Shown here: one piece after another, positions 8,268-17,123 of the stretch | How the letters are laid out: every line of letters begins with the position of its first letter | How positions within the stretch are numbered: the first letter of the stretch is position 1 | From: UBA1672 sp050633325 | GTDB lineage: Bacteria; Pseudomonadota; Alphaproteobacteria; Micavibrionales; Micavibrionaceae | Direction of reading: 5' to 3' | Length of the DNA: 64,000 nucleotides | NCBI GenBank assembly: GCA_050633325.1 | Contig: JBOEGH010000005.1 | Location: 124,001 to 188,000, forward strand | Notes under the pieces: generated by a model | Databases searched by the model: none | What the model saw: only the letters and a program-made list of their open reading frames with translations | Told to the model about the DNA's origin: nothing | Position numbers and translations under genes: made by a program

Positions 8268-8894
8268 CTACTTAAACAGCGCCAACTTTAACCCAAGCCC
8301 AATCATCAGTCCACCACATAGGCGATCAACCCAATGCAATAAATCCATAAACCTTCTTTTAATTGATGTATTTGTCAAAATAATGGCAAGGCCGGAAAAC
8401 CACAAAAACTCAACCACAACAGGGGTGAAACCATACAATAATTGTACAGAAAAAGTCATTGATGGATGAACAAACTGCGCAAATATAGCAGTAAAAAATA
8501 CTATCGCTTTCGGGTTTAAAGAGTTAATCAAAAAACCATACCGCACAGCTTGGAGCGATGTAATATTATTTACGCATTTACTTTCCTTCTGTATAGAAAG
8601 TCCCTTACCACCAGATCGTAATGATTTAACGCCAATGTAAATTAAGTAAACCGCACCACCATATTTAATCAAATTAAAAACAAATACAGATTTTGCGATC
8701 AAAAACGCAATCCCACACAAAACAAGAACAACATGAACCCCTATACCTAAAGCCAAGCCAAACGCTGTTGCGATGCCAATCTTCCTGTCATAAGACAACG
8801 CATTACGAACTAACGCAACAAAGGCAGGGCCGGGAGAAATTACCGCAGCAATATCAACAACCAGAAAAATCATCCATGCCAATAAAATTTCCAT
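8268..8894 (-). CDS. LysE/RhtB-family amino acid exporter
   Basis: A 208-residue inner-membrane protein with about six hydrophobic segments. The N-terminal family signature SPGPAFVALVRNALSYDRKI lies at about 20-39, followed by GLALGIGVH. Members export amino acids or related compounds; the substrate cannot be read from the sequence. The start is two bases after the lptA stop and the end is 14 bases before lptB. It is therefore embedded in the lpt operon, where lptA and lptB are normally adjacent. No compositional difference from its neighbours is obvious. Confidence 0.9.
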   Translation of the reverse strand: MEILLAWMIFLVVDIAAVISPGPAFVALVRNALSYDRKIGIATAFGLALGIGVHVVLVLCGIAFLIAKSVFVFNLIKYGGAVYLIYIGVKSLRSGGKGLSIQKESKCVNNITSLQAVRYGFLINSLNPKAIVFFTAIFAQFVHPSMTFSVQLLYGFTPVVVEFLWFSGLAIILTNTSIKRRFMDLLHWVDRLCGGLMIGLGLKLALFK

Positions 8895-8896
8895 AA

Positions 8897-9745
8897 CTAC
8901 TCTTCACCCGCACTTTTATTACCCTGAGAGTCATTTGAATTCAAAACAGGCTCTATTTTAGGCTTTGTTTCAGACCCAGGATAGAACACTCCACGGACAC
9001 GCCCGGTTTCTCCTGCTCCACCAAATATTTTGCTGATATTAGTATCCAAATTTACCTGAGCACTGTCCCCTTCCAAAACATTGGGGCCACGAGTTATTTT
9101 AACATTATCATGTATCTTCGCAATATTTGTAGAGGCTTGGTATATGGCAAGCTCCCCTGTCAGGACTTCGGTCGGGGTTGTGATAACAACATTACCGATG
9201 GCTTCTAAAGCCTTTAAAGTACGCTTACCCTTTTTATCTTCCGTAAAAGTAGCAATAAGCTTGTCTGCTTCTAACTTATCACCTAAACGAACAGCAACGG
9301 CACTTCCTATAGCCTCTAATCTACCGGTATTAACCCAATATTGGAACTTATCACGTGCTGTTACGGTTTGACCATCTGATATTAAACGCAACTTACGTCC
9401 CGTCATTACCGCATATCCCTTATCCACTTTATAAGTGGCATGATCACCATATGCACGGCTTTGCGCGGAATTGATTCTTACATGACCATCCGCCAATAAA
9501 GTATGGATATCCATACCCTTTTTCCCATCACGATATTTAGCGGTTAAAATATCAGAGGTTAGGGTTGTATCACCTTGTACCGCCCGTACATTTTGTCGGG
9601 CTTTAAAATACATTTCAGATCGGTTCCACTCCAAACTTTTATCAGCAGTAACCTCCAAAGGTTCGTTACGATCAGGGTTAAGGGCGTTCTGTGACAACGC
9701 ATCAGATGAAAACAGTAAACAACAAATAAAAAGCAACCGGATCAT
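8897..9745 (-). CDS. lptA: LPS transport periplasmic protein LptA (OstA-like)
   Basis: The 282-residue protein has a signal peptide (MIRLLFICCLLFSSDALS, cleavage near 18-20) and the OstA/LptA beta-jellyroll. Repeated strands such as EPLEVTADKSLEW, NVRAVQGDTTLTSDIL and the later ITRGPNVLEGDSAQVNLDTN match the family. Oligomeric LptA forms the periplasmic bridge for lipopolysaccharide. It is longer than E. coli LptA (about 185 residues), as is common in alphaproteobacteria, and has a polar C-terminal tail. It overlaps lptC by four bases, which implies translational coupling. Confidence 0.93.
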   Translation of the reverse strand: MIRLLFICCLLFSSDALSQNALNPDRNEPLEVTADKSLEWNRSEMYFKARQNVRAVQGDTTLTSDILTAKYRDGKKGMDIHTLLADGHVRINSAQSRAYGDHATYKVDKGYAVMTGRKLRLISDGQTVTARDKFQYWVNTGRLEAIGSAVAVRLGDKLEADKLIATFTEDKKGKRTLKALEAIGNVVITTPTEVLTGELAIYQASTNIAKIHDNVKITRGPNVLEGDSAQVNLDTNISKIFGGAGETGRVRGVFYPGSETKPKIEPVLNSNDSQGNKSAGEE

Positions 9746-10428
9746 TTAGAAACCCCATCCAGACCATTATCTAAAACCAGCTTTGCCGGCCCCGAAAATA
9801 TAATTTCACCAGTATTACCGTTCGCGCGCACCCCTTTTGCATCAATCAAAACATCAGGACCGTGCCCCTGCACATCTTTATCAGACCAAGCAAAATTTTG
9901 CTTCAAATCAATATGAGCTTCTTCACTAGACAAGCTATAGCCTTCTGCATGTTGCATAAAAACTTCTCCTTGCAAGAAGAAGCGCTCTGTATCCTGACGG
10001 TATGCACCGGTATCAGAATGAACGGTCAACTGGATACCATCCTTCATGGTCATCACCCCAACCGGGCGATCCAACATGATCAGATCCTTGTTCTTTTCCC
10101 CTTGAACTGCACGATCAGCGGTTATTTTATAGGGTTGCATCTTTTTATCCATGCTTTCAAATTTCGGATTTAAAAGCTCGTTCTTTGAAATGCTCTGATC
10201 CTGTATTTTAGGCTGATCACTTTCCACCGGAGATATAAGATTGTCTTCAACACCTGTCCTGACAAGCAATATAGTAACAATACCCAATGCAGCCAAAGGA
10301 AGAGCCATACGCATAACCCGAACAAAACGCGTATAACCAGCAGCATTGTTATTATGCGGTTTTTCACGACGGGATAAACGTTCTATACGTGCATCATGCT
10401 CTGCATTTGTTTCTGGCTCATCAGTCAT
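9742..10428 (-). CDS. lptC: LPS export system protein LptC
   Basis: A 228-residue bitopic inner-membrane protein. A basic cytoplasmic N-terminus and a transmembrane helix at about 38-58 (VMRMALPLAALGIVTILLV) are followed by the periplasmic LptC jellyroll. Strands such as ITADRAVQ, IQLTVHSDTGAY and the VQGHGPDVLIDAKG/IIFSGPAKLVL end are typical. LptC passes lipopolysaccharide from LptFG to LptA. The gene overlaps lptA by four bases and starts three bases after the kdsD stop. Confidence 0.9.
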   Translation of the reverse strand: MTDEPETNAEHDARIERLSRREKPHNNNAAGYTRFVRVMRMALPLAALGIVTILLVRTGVEDNLISPVESDQPKIQDQSISKNELLNPKFESMDKKMQPYKITADRAVQGEKNKDLIMLDRPVGVMTMKDGIQLTVHSDTGAYRQDTERFFLQGEVFMQHAEGYSLSSEEAHIDLKQNFAWSDKDVQGHGPDVLIDAKGVRANGNTGEIIFSGPAKLVLDNGLDGVSK

Positions 10429-10431
10429 AAA

Positions 10432-11424
10432 TCACGCTATACCCGCTTGCAGGCAATCTTGTAAACGCACGATACCGCAGACCTTGTTTTCATCCATCAC
10501 AATAAGGCTGGTTATATACTTTCCTGGAACTTTTGTCATCGCGTCTAACGCCTCGACTGCCAAAGAATCCTTTGAAATAGATTGAGGGTTAGAAGTCATT
10601 ATATCAACCACAGGCTTTTGCAACAAATCAGGCGACATATGCCGTTTCAAATCACCATCAGTAACAATACCCATAAGGGTTTCACCCTCATCAAACACCA
10701 AAACCATACCTAAGTTTTTTTCGGTTAGAGACAACAAAGCACTATCCATCAAAACGTCTTTTCGAACAACCGGCAAATCATCACCGCTAACCATTAATTC
10801 TGAAACTGTCATCAGTTTTTGGCCAAGCTTACCACCAGGATGAAACACCTTATATTGCTCAGGCGTTAGGCCCATTCTCTCCAATAATGCAATTGCAAGT
10901 GCATCACCAAAGGCAATCATCATCGTCGTGGAAGTCGTAGGCGCCAAGCCATTTGGACAAACCTCACCAACCTTAGGCATTATAAGTCGAATATCTGCAT
11001 GACGTGCTAAAGTTGACTCTGGGTTACTAGTCATCGCAATCAAAGTGATATTATAACGGCGCGTATAATGTATCAAATCTGATAGCTCCGCATTCTCACC
11101 GGAATTAGACAGCATCAAAACAACATCACGTTCTGTAATCATACCCATATCACCATGGCTGGCCTCACCGGGATGAACAAAGTAAGAAGGAGTTCCCGTC
11201 GATGCCAAAGTCGCAGCAATTTTACGCGCTACGTGACCGCTTTTTCCAATACCTGCGATAATTAACCTGCCTGCGCCCTTTTGAACGTTTTTCATTTCAT
11301 TAACCGCTTCTACGGCTTTATGAAAGTCTTCATCAACTGCATCGGCTAAAGCGCGTAAAGCATCAGCCTCGGCCGTTAAAACCTGAACAGCGCATTTAAT
11401 ATCTTTTTTAATATCTATTCCCAA
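10432..11424 (-). CDS. kdsD: Arabinose-5-phosphate isomerase (KpsF/GutQ family)
   Basis: Interconverts ribulose-5-phosphate and arabinose-5-phosphate, the first step of Kdo synthesis for lipopolysaccharide. The 330-residue protein has a SIS domain at about 45-180 (GIGKSGHVARKIAATLASTG, then SYFVHPGEASHGD and LMLSNSGEN). Two CBS domains at about 205-325 follow (LMVSGDDLPVV, IVTDGDLKRHM, IMTSNPQSI). It heads the lptC-lptA operon, a natural partnership because Kdo is part of the exported molecule. A 43-base gap separates it from the RNase D-like gene upstream. Confidence 0.95.
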   Translation of the reverse strand: MGIDIKKDIKCAVQVLTAEADALRALADAVDEDFHKAVEAVNEMKNVQKGAGRLIIAGIGKSGHVARKIAATLASTGTPSYFVHPGEASHGDMGMITERDVVLMLSNSGENAELSDLIHYTRRYNITLIAMTSNPESTLARHADIRLIMPKVGEVCPNGLAPTTSTTMMIAFGDALAIALLERMGLTPEQYKVFHPGGKLGQKLMTVSELMVSGDDLPVVRKDVLMDSALLSLTEKNLGMVLVFDEGETLMGIVTDGDLKRHMSPDLLQKPVVDIMTSNPQSISKDSLAVEALDAMTKVPGKYITSLIVMDENKVCGIVRLQDCLQAGIA

Positions 11425-11467
11425 AACACTTACCTTATTTTAAAATTTTTATACATTTACCAAAAAA

Positions 11468-12082
11468 TTAATGCTCAAAAATATCATCTGGCCACCCTTG
11501 CAGATCCAAAGATGTTCTGGTCGCCATAAAATCAAAACAACTCTGCGCCAAATCAACACGCCCTTCACGTTCCAACATTTTGTTCAGTTTAGTACGCAAT
11601 TTATGCAAATAATAAACATCACTTGCCGCATAACTTATTTGCTCAGGCGTTAATTCTTCTGCGCCCCAATCAGATGATTGCTGCTGCTTGCTAATATCAA
11701 CACCCAACAACTCACGGCATATATTTTTCAAACCATGCCTATCCGTATATGTACGAACTAACTTTGATGCAATTTTAGTACAGTAAATATTAGGACAATC
11801 AACGCCCAAATACTCTTTCATAACTGCAACATCAAAACGCGCAAAATGAAATAACTTCAAGACATCAGGATTTGAAACAAGTTTCTTCAAGTTAGGTGCA
11901 TCGAAAGACGGGTCTAACATCTGAACCAAGTGAGCATTCCCATCACCACTTGATAGCTGCACTAAGCACAACCTGTCACGACCGGGCTTCAGCCCCATTG
12001 TCTCTGTATCAATGGCCACAATCGAACCTAAATCCAGATCATCTGGCAAATCATTTTTATGTAGAGTAACGCTCATCTTCAA
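11468..12082 (-). CDS. RNase D-type 3'-5' exonuclease, catalytic domain only
   Basis: A 204-residue member of the DEDDy exonuclease superfamily. The active-site residues are visible: D25 and E27 (AIDTETMGL), D84 (FARFDVAVM), and Y151 with D155 (SYAASDVYYLH). It lacks the HRDC domains of full-length RNase D, as do many short alphaproteobacterial homologues annotated ribonuclease D. The likely role is RNA 3' trimming. It lies immediately upstream of kdsD and diverges from the receiver gene across 193 bases. Confidence 0.9.
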   Translation of the reverse strand: MKMSVTLHKNDLPDDLDLGSIVAIDTETMGLKPGRDRLCLVQLSSGDGNAHLVQMLDPSFDAPNLKKLVSNPDVLKLFHFARFDVAVMKEYLGVDCPNIYCTKIASKLVRTYTDRHGLKNICRELLGVDISKQQQSSDWGAEELTPEQISYAASDVYYLHKLRTKLNKMLEREGRVDLAQSCFDFMATRTSLDLQGWPDDIFEH

Positions 12083-12275
12083 ATCCTCAAACTCTTTAAA
12101 AGTTCTGCATCTTAGCCGAGATGTATAAGCAAATAAAGGATGTATTCACCTCTAAATCATGAAGAGTATTAATTTATTAGTTTTTTTTTAACAGTTTTTT
12201 GGGCATTATCATGATTACAAACATGCATAACGCATCCTGAGTACGTTTTTACATCATACAAACAAGGCAATGACA

Positions 12276-13091
12276 ATGAAGATTCTGGTAATTGATAGAG
12301 AAGATATCACAGCACAACTTATGATGAATAGACTAGAACCTCTAGGACACAAAATCACGTTAGAGCCGGTAAAAAATAACGCAGTAGAGAGACTGTCATC
12401 GGAAGATTACGACATGATCTTCATTGATCCCGCCCCTTTGACAAGCGCGAGACCCTTAATACTTAACATCAGACGTGCGGCCAGAAATTACCCCTATATA
12501 GTTCAAATGGGCACTAAATCATCACAGCTAGAAGCCATACAATCTGGCGCAAATGATGCAATAGCAAAACCATTAGACCCCGACGCACTAGACAACAGTG
12601 TAGATAACGCAAAATACTTAACAACATTGATAAATCGCATAGGAGATGACAGCGAGGATTTCCCAAGTGCCGGAGGAATTATTGCAAAATCTGCATTCAA
12701 CCAATTATTCCTTTCTGCAATTGATCGTGCAGATCGTTACGGTGAGAGAACATTTATCGTATTCATTGGATTAACTAACTACCAAGCAATATATGAGGCG
12801 GAAGGACCTTATGCCGCAGATTACACCGTGGCAAAATTATCTCAATATCTTGTTAGACTTCGCAGACAATCGGACATAATCGCCCAAACAGAATCATTTG
12901 AATATGCATTGTTACTGCAAAGACCATTATATGAAACTGAACCAAACGAAGCGGCAAATCGTTTTGCCGAAGCAGTAAACAGTTTCGAAGATTTATTTAA
13001 ATCTGATGGCATAACACCTGAAGTCGAGGTCAAGTTAATTGACCTACCCGTTGGATCAAGAATAATCAAACATCAAATCACAAAAGATTAA
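12276..13091 (+). CDS. Response-regulator receiver fused to a degenerate GGDEF domain
   Basis: The 271-residue protein has an N-terminal receiver domain (MKILVIDRED, phosphoacceptor D51 in FIDPAP, lysine K98 in IAKPLD). A GGDEF-like domain follows at about 130-235: DRADRYGERTFIVFIGLTNY corresponds to the N-terminal strand, and DIIAQTESFEYALLL to the signature strand. The signature is ESFEY at 206-210 instead of GGDEF, so diguanylate cyclase activity is not expected. The start at 12276, not six bases upstream, is supported by AAGG eight bases before it. It lies just before the polysaccharide export genes. It may bind a nucleotide or act through protein contacts; both are inference. Confidence 0.8.
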   Translation: MKILVIDREDITAQLMMNRLEPLGHKITLEPVKNNAVERLSSEDYDMIFIDPAPLTSARPLILNIRRAARNYPYIVQMGTKSSQLEAIQSGANDAIAKPLDPDALDNSVDNAKYLTTLINRIGDDSEDFPSAGGIIAKSAFNQLFLSAIDRADRYGERTFIVFIGLTNYQAIYEAEGPYAADYTVAKLSQYLVRLRRQSDIIAQTESFEYALLLQRPLYETEPNEAANRFAEAVNSFEDLFKSDGITPEVEVKLIDLPVGSRIIKHQITKD

Positions 13092-13249
13092 AACAACAGT
13101 ATACAAAACATATCGTATCAAAATACGGTTTTCAAATAAAATAACGGAACGGTTTTTGCCAATACACGCCCTTGCCCCCTGTGGATAAAAAGGTTATGAT
13201 GCCTGCATAACAATCTATTCATAACCCCTGCGTTTTTTAGTGAAAATAA

Positions 13250-13849
13250 ATGTTTTTCAACATGTTACATGTAAGAAATATCTTAGTATTCCTTACCTTG
13301 GCCGGCTTTTACGCTTGCCATGCATTTGCGCATGACATCAAATTTCAAAACGGAAAAGATCATATTTTTTCAAAAGGTGAAAAAATCCACATAACTGTAT
13401 TAAATGAAAATGATCTTACAAATGAATATGAGATAGATGATGCAGGAATGATCCTAATGCCACTGTTAGGAAAGGTTCATGTCGCAGGCCTACGAACTTC
13501 AAAAATTGAAATGTTTTTGACCCAATATTTACAAGATGGCTATATTATTAACCCTGTGGTATCTGTAAAATCTACATTTCAAGAACAAAAGACACCACCA
13601 CAAAAACAAGTGAACGGTTTTTATATTCTGGGTGAAATCAGAAATCCGGGACACTACAATATTCCAGAAGATAATCTAAATATACTCAATGCTGTCGCGC
13701 TTGCTGGTGGTTTTACATATCGCGCAAATAAAGAAGAAATAGAAATTATCAGAAATAAAGGCACATCTAAAACGCACACCAAAGGCAATTCACCGAAATC
13801 TGCTTTAATATCCGGTGACATAATAATCATAAAGGAGAGATTCTTTTAG
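13250..13849 (+). CDS. Polysaccharide export protein, Wza/GfcE type
   Basis: A 199-residue secreted protein. A signal peptide (residues 1 to about 27, ending HAFA) is followed by the Poly_export domain (GEKIHITVLNENDLTNEYEI, DDAGMILMPLLGKVHVAG) and one SLBB-like segment (FYILGEIRNPGHYNIPEDNL, NILNAVALAGGFTYRAN). It is shorter than E. coli Wza (379 residues) and lacks the C-terminal membrane-spanning helix, so it resembles the short periplasmic partners of Wzc-like proteins. The Wzc-like gene starts 19 bases downstream, indicating one operon. Confidence 0.9.
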   Translation: MFFNMLHVRNILVFLTLAGFYACHAFAHDIKFQNGKDHIFSKGEKIHITVLNENDLTNEYEIDDAGMILMPLLGKVHVAGLRTSKIEMFLTQYLQDGYIINPVVSVKSTFQEQKTPPQKQVNGFYILGEIRNPGHYNIPEDNLNILNAVALAGGFTYRANKEEIEIIRNKGTSKTHTKGNSPKSALISGDIIIIKERFF

Positions 13850-13868
13850 CCGAGGATTTAATAACTTT

Positions 13869-15851
13869 ATGAGAAAAAAAACCTACACAACCAGTAAATT
13901 ACAAAACTTTGCGCAAACAATTCGCAGACGCAGAACTCTGGTTTTCAGCATCACTTTTTTAGGGGCATCTCTATCCGCATTTTATGCACAAAATATACAA
14001 CCATTATACTCATCTAATTCACAAATAGTATTAGAAGGTCAAAACCCTGCATTCATAAAAACACAACAGGCATTCATAACATCCCCACGAATAACAGAGC
14101 CGGTTACACGCAATCTAGGTGTTGAAAAAATATTACCTGACACAGATGAAAGCGACCTGCCAAACACACTATCCAAGCTAGACGGAAACCTATCCGCCCG
14201 TCACGTTCCTAATTCTTATCTGTTAAACTTGGAATATACACACACAGATCCAAAAATATCTGCACAGTTTTTAAACGATATAATGGATAAATATTTAAGC
14301 AGTAAAATCAAATTAAGAAAACAAGATCCGGACAAGGAAAAGATACTTCTTCGCCTCAAAAATAACGTGGAGATTGCATTAGATAACCTTGAAAACCACA
14401 AAAACAACCCAAAACAACCGGAAAACAAAATATCAAATGCGGAATTTATAAAGGCAGAACTGGAATACTCCCAAGCTAAGGAAAAAATAGCTCCATTTCT
14501 AGACCCCAGTGGAACAGTTATTTTAGATAATAAATCTCCTGAAATTTTAAATTCAAGGGTGATACAAAAGCTAAAGCTAGAGCGCATACAAATAGAGAAA
14601 GAGCTACAGACTCTATCCTATCGTTATGGCCCTAAACACCCGAAAATCATAGATTTACGAACGCAATTTGCAAACATTCACCTACAAATTAAGGATGAAA
14701 AAAAATCTATCTTAGACGATATAAAATCCGAATACGATCAAGCTTTGTCACGCTTTCAGACGATAAGACAATCGCAAACATCGACAAACACGTTCAATAA
14801 TGAACAAGAACACAAACAAGAGTTCAATAAACTAAAGAATCAAGCAAAATACGCGATCAAAATATACACAGAATATGAGAATTTATATAAGACTCCATCG
14901 GTAAGCAGTATAGCCTCTATATTAAGGTACGCTACACCGCCAACCACACCATCCTACCCAGACAAGTTAATGGTAATAATAATTGGCACACTCACCTTCT
15001 TCATTACAGCCATAGCACTAATTCTACTGATAGAAAAATCCCGAAACAATTTTCTGAGTGGCAGGCAATTAGAAGAAGCATTGAACCTTCCCTGCTATGC
15101 CTTAATCCCTAAAGTGAAAAAAGATAGCAACCAACACATTGCCGACTATGTGACAAATAACCCATCATCACCAACATCAGAAGCAGTTCGCGCATTAAGG
15201 CTTATCATGAAGTTACGCGCGGAATCTGACAAAGATACAAACACACAAGACAGCAAGGTTATTACCATCACATCTTCACTTCCCAACGAAGGTAAGACAA
15301 CAATTTCATCGTGGATGGCTAAATTAGCCGCAAAATCTGGTGAACGAGTTATACTGATCGATGCGGACCTACGTCGCCCCAGCGTCCACAAACATTTCGG
15401 ACAACAAAACACAATTTCTTTAGTCGAATATCTTGGCAACCAAAATAAAATAGAAGACGTTATCAATACTAATGACCCATCCGGATTGCATGTTATTTAT
15501 GGAAGGTCTGTACCGAACAGCGCCTTAGACCTGACATCCTCCGATAAGATGGAGCAGTTAATACGTTCATTACGCAAGGCATATGACCTTATAATTATAG
15601 ACTCACCAGCATGTATGGCAGCATCAGATGCAAGAGCATTAGAAAAGATATCCGATCAGCTTCTATATATTGTGCAATGGAATAAAACACCTCGCGAAGT
15701 TGTCCACAACGGAATTTCGCAGTTTTCACAATTCGGAAACTCAAGAATTGCAACGGTTTTAACCAATATAGACCTTAAAAAACACGTTCAATTCGGCTAT
15801 GGCAACGCGATCAGCGATTATAGCGACTATAAAGAGTGTCCTACCCTATAA
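13869..15851 (+). CDS. Wzc-like chain-length regulator/tyrosine autokinase
   Basis: The 660-residue inner-membrane protein has a Wzz domain with a first transmembrane helix at about 24-40 and a coiled-coil periplasmic part. GNKV-type C-terminal residues and a second helix (about 366-388) follow. The BY-kinase domain shows Walker A LPNEGKTT near 470-478, Walker A' ILIDADLRRP near 495-505 and Walker B LIIIDSPA near 574-581. The C-terminus carries a modest tyrosine cluster (FGYGNAISDYSDYKE). Such proteins control export and length of capsule or exopolysaccharide. No polymerase or flippase is nearby. Confidence 0.92.
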   Translation: MRKKTYTTSKLQNFAQTIRRRRTLVFSITFLGASLSAFYAQNIQPLYSSNSQIVLEGQNPAFIKTQQAFITSPRITEPVTRNLGVEKILPDTDESDLPNTLSKLDGNLSARHVPNSYLLNLEYTHTDPKISAQFLNDIMDKYLSSKIKLRKQDPDKEKILLRLKNNVEIALDNLENHKNNPKQPENKISNAEFIKAELEYSQAKEKIAPFLDPSGTVILDNKSPEILNSRVIQKLKLERIQIEKELQTLSYRYGPKHPKIIDLRTQFANIHLQIKDEKKSILDDIKSEYDQALSRFQTIRQSQTSTNTFNNEQEHKQEFNKLKNQAKYAIKIYTEYENLYKTPSVSSIASILRYATPPTTPSYPDKLMVIIIGTLTFFITAIALILLIEKSRNNFLSGRQLEEALNLPCYALIPKVKKDSNQHIADYVTNNPSSPTSEAVRALRLIMKLRAESDKDTNTQDSKVITITSSLPNEGKTTISSWMAKLAAKSGERVILIDADLRRPSVHKHFGQQNTISLVEYLGNQNKIEDVINTNDPSGLHVIYGRSVPNSALDLTSSDKMEQLIRSLRKAYDLIIIDSPACMAASDARALEKISDQLLYIVQWNKTPREVVHNGISQFSQFGNSRIATVLTNIDLKKHVQFGYGNAISDYSDYKECPTL

Positions 15852-15872
15852 AAATCAAATATCATAGTATGT

Positions 15873-16130
15873 ATGAGAGTTATAGATTCTATATATGATC
15901 GACGCTATACATTGCTTTTCATTGCTTTGTTTTCTTGCGTGCAGATAACATCTGGCGTTTTCCTGATAATGGGAAAAGGTACTAATTCTGCACAACCACA
16001 AACAAAAGATCATATATATCTGGAAAAGCTTGCATATAAGGACATTAACGATTCAGCCTTCCTGTCTAATGATTTAAACTCAATCACTATAATATCCAGC
16101 ATAAACAAACGCACTATTCACACGGACTAA
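15873..16130 (+). CDS. Small single-pass membrane protein, unknown
   Basis: 85 residues with one hydrophobic helix at about 12-33 (YTLLFIALFSCVQITSGVFLIM) and a polar tail. It lies 21 bases after the Wzc-like gene and six before the next membrane protein, so it belongs to the export operon. I recognise no family. The short N-terminus and polar, presumably periplasmic, tail suggest an accessory subunit of the polysaccharide machinery, by context only. Confidence 0.6.
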   Translation: MRVIDSIYDRRYTLLFIALFSCVQITSGVFLIMGKGTNSAQPQTKDHIYLEKLAYKDINDSAFLSNDLNSITIISSINKRTIHTD

Positions 16131-16136
16131 GTTACA

Positions 16137-17003
16137 GTGATATCTTATTATAAATCAAAGCACCCTGGATTGGTAACATATCTAATCCTGACAACTATAA
16201 GCGTACTATCATTCCTACTCTTAGAGGTTAACACGCAGCTAATAGGTATTTTATCTGTTATGTGGGGTGGGTTCATTTTTATGCGAACACTATCTCTTTA
16301 CGAAGTTACTGAACACAACTCATATTTCACCAAAGATAAAGAGGCATCAAAAAACCATAGAAACTCTGCTCTTCCGCATGATTTACTACATCTCATGAAT
16401 GGCAGAAACCACATGAAACGCGGAATGTTTGCAATGAACGCAACCCATGAGCGCACCGTATTATGGTTAGTATTAGGATCAATATACTCTATATACACTT
16501 TATATATATCTAAAAACACATCACCTGTTGATGCCATAGTTCAAAACTTATCAATATTATTCATGACAGGTTCTGCATTCTGGGCAGGGCAGACATACGC
16601 CTACAGCGACAAAGCATCTAAAGCGATAATATCTATATGCGGTCTTTTATTTGCATTAACCATATTTACTGTTAACGATGTAAATACTGCAAACATCCTA
16701 GATCAGGCAATCTTAATTGATTTAACGTATTATATGGGCAACACATCCACCATACTGCTCAGCTCTATAATATTATACAGCGCAATCGTGTTTTTATACT
16801 CATTCAAATATGGTTTAAGTAATATAATAAACGCGTGTATAGGACTATCAGTAATCACCTTACTAGTTATCTCTAATAACAGCTTTGATCATACTCCACA
16901 TAATATCGCAACATGGATATCAGGATGGAGTCTAATATCAGTATTTTGGATACGCGCTTATTCTAACAAGCGTAAAATATACACCTTGTATCAATGCGAA
17001 TAA
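16137..17003 (+). CDS. Polytopic membrane protein, unknown, in the polysaccharide export operon
   Basis: 288 residues with about eight hydrophobic segments: roughly 13-30, 34-50, 108-125, 133-150, 158-176, 205-222, 231-246 and 255-270. The loop between the second and third segments is charged and contains HDLLHLMNGRNHMKRGMFAMN. I do not recognise a family. It is not an obvious Wzx flippase (too few helices) or a clear Wzy polymerase, which normally has a large periplasmic loop. Its position as last gene of the Wza-Wzc cluster makes a polysaccharide role likely but unproved. Confidence 0.65.
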   Translation: MISYYKSKHPGLVTYLILTTISVLSFLLLEVNTQLIGILSVMWGGFIFMRTLSLYEVTEHNSYFTKDKEASKNHRNSALPHDLLHLMNGRNHMKRGMFAMNATHERTVLWLVLGSIYSIYTLYISKNTSPVDAIVQNLSILFMTGSAFWAGQTYAYSDKASKAIISICGLLFALTIFTVNDVNTANILDQAILIDLTYYMGNTSTILLSSIILYSAIVFLYSFKYGLSNIINACIGLSVITLLVISNNSFDHTPHNIATWISGWSLISVFWIRAYSNKRKIYTLYQCE

Positions 17004-17071
17004 TAAACACACTTGACATTAAAGGAAAATAATCCTAGGATATTATTGACAAACACCAAAAAACCATTTTC

Positions 17072-17100
17072 AACCTCGCTATTTCGGCGAGGTTTTTTTT
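17072..17100 (+). terminator. Intrinsic terminator
   Basis: AACCTCGC (17072-17079) pairs perfectly with GCGAGGTT (17087-17094) across a seven-base loop, followed by a run of eight Ts from 17093. It closes the polysaccharide operon and shows that the following gene starts at 17124 rather than at an upstream in-frame TTG. Confidence 0.9.
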
Positions 17101-17123
17101 ATTTAATAAAAGGAGAACAATAC

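Noticed and set aside
16137..17003. Assignment of the eight-helix protein as a Wzy polymerase or Wzx flippase
   Set aside because: The helix number and loop sizes do not fit either family and no motif supports it.
17013..17123. N-terminal extension of the beta-rich protein to an upstream TTG
   Set aside because: It would cross the intrinsic terminator at 17072-17100, whereas ATG 17124 has an ideal AAGGAG.
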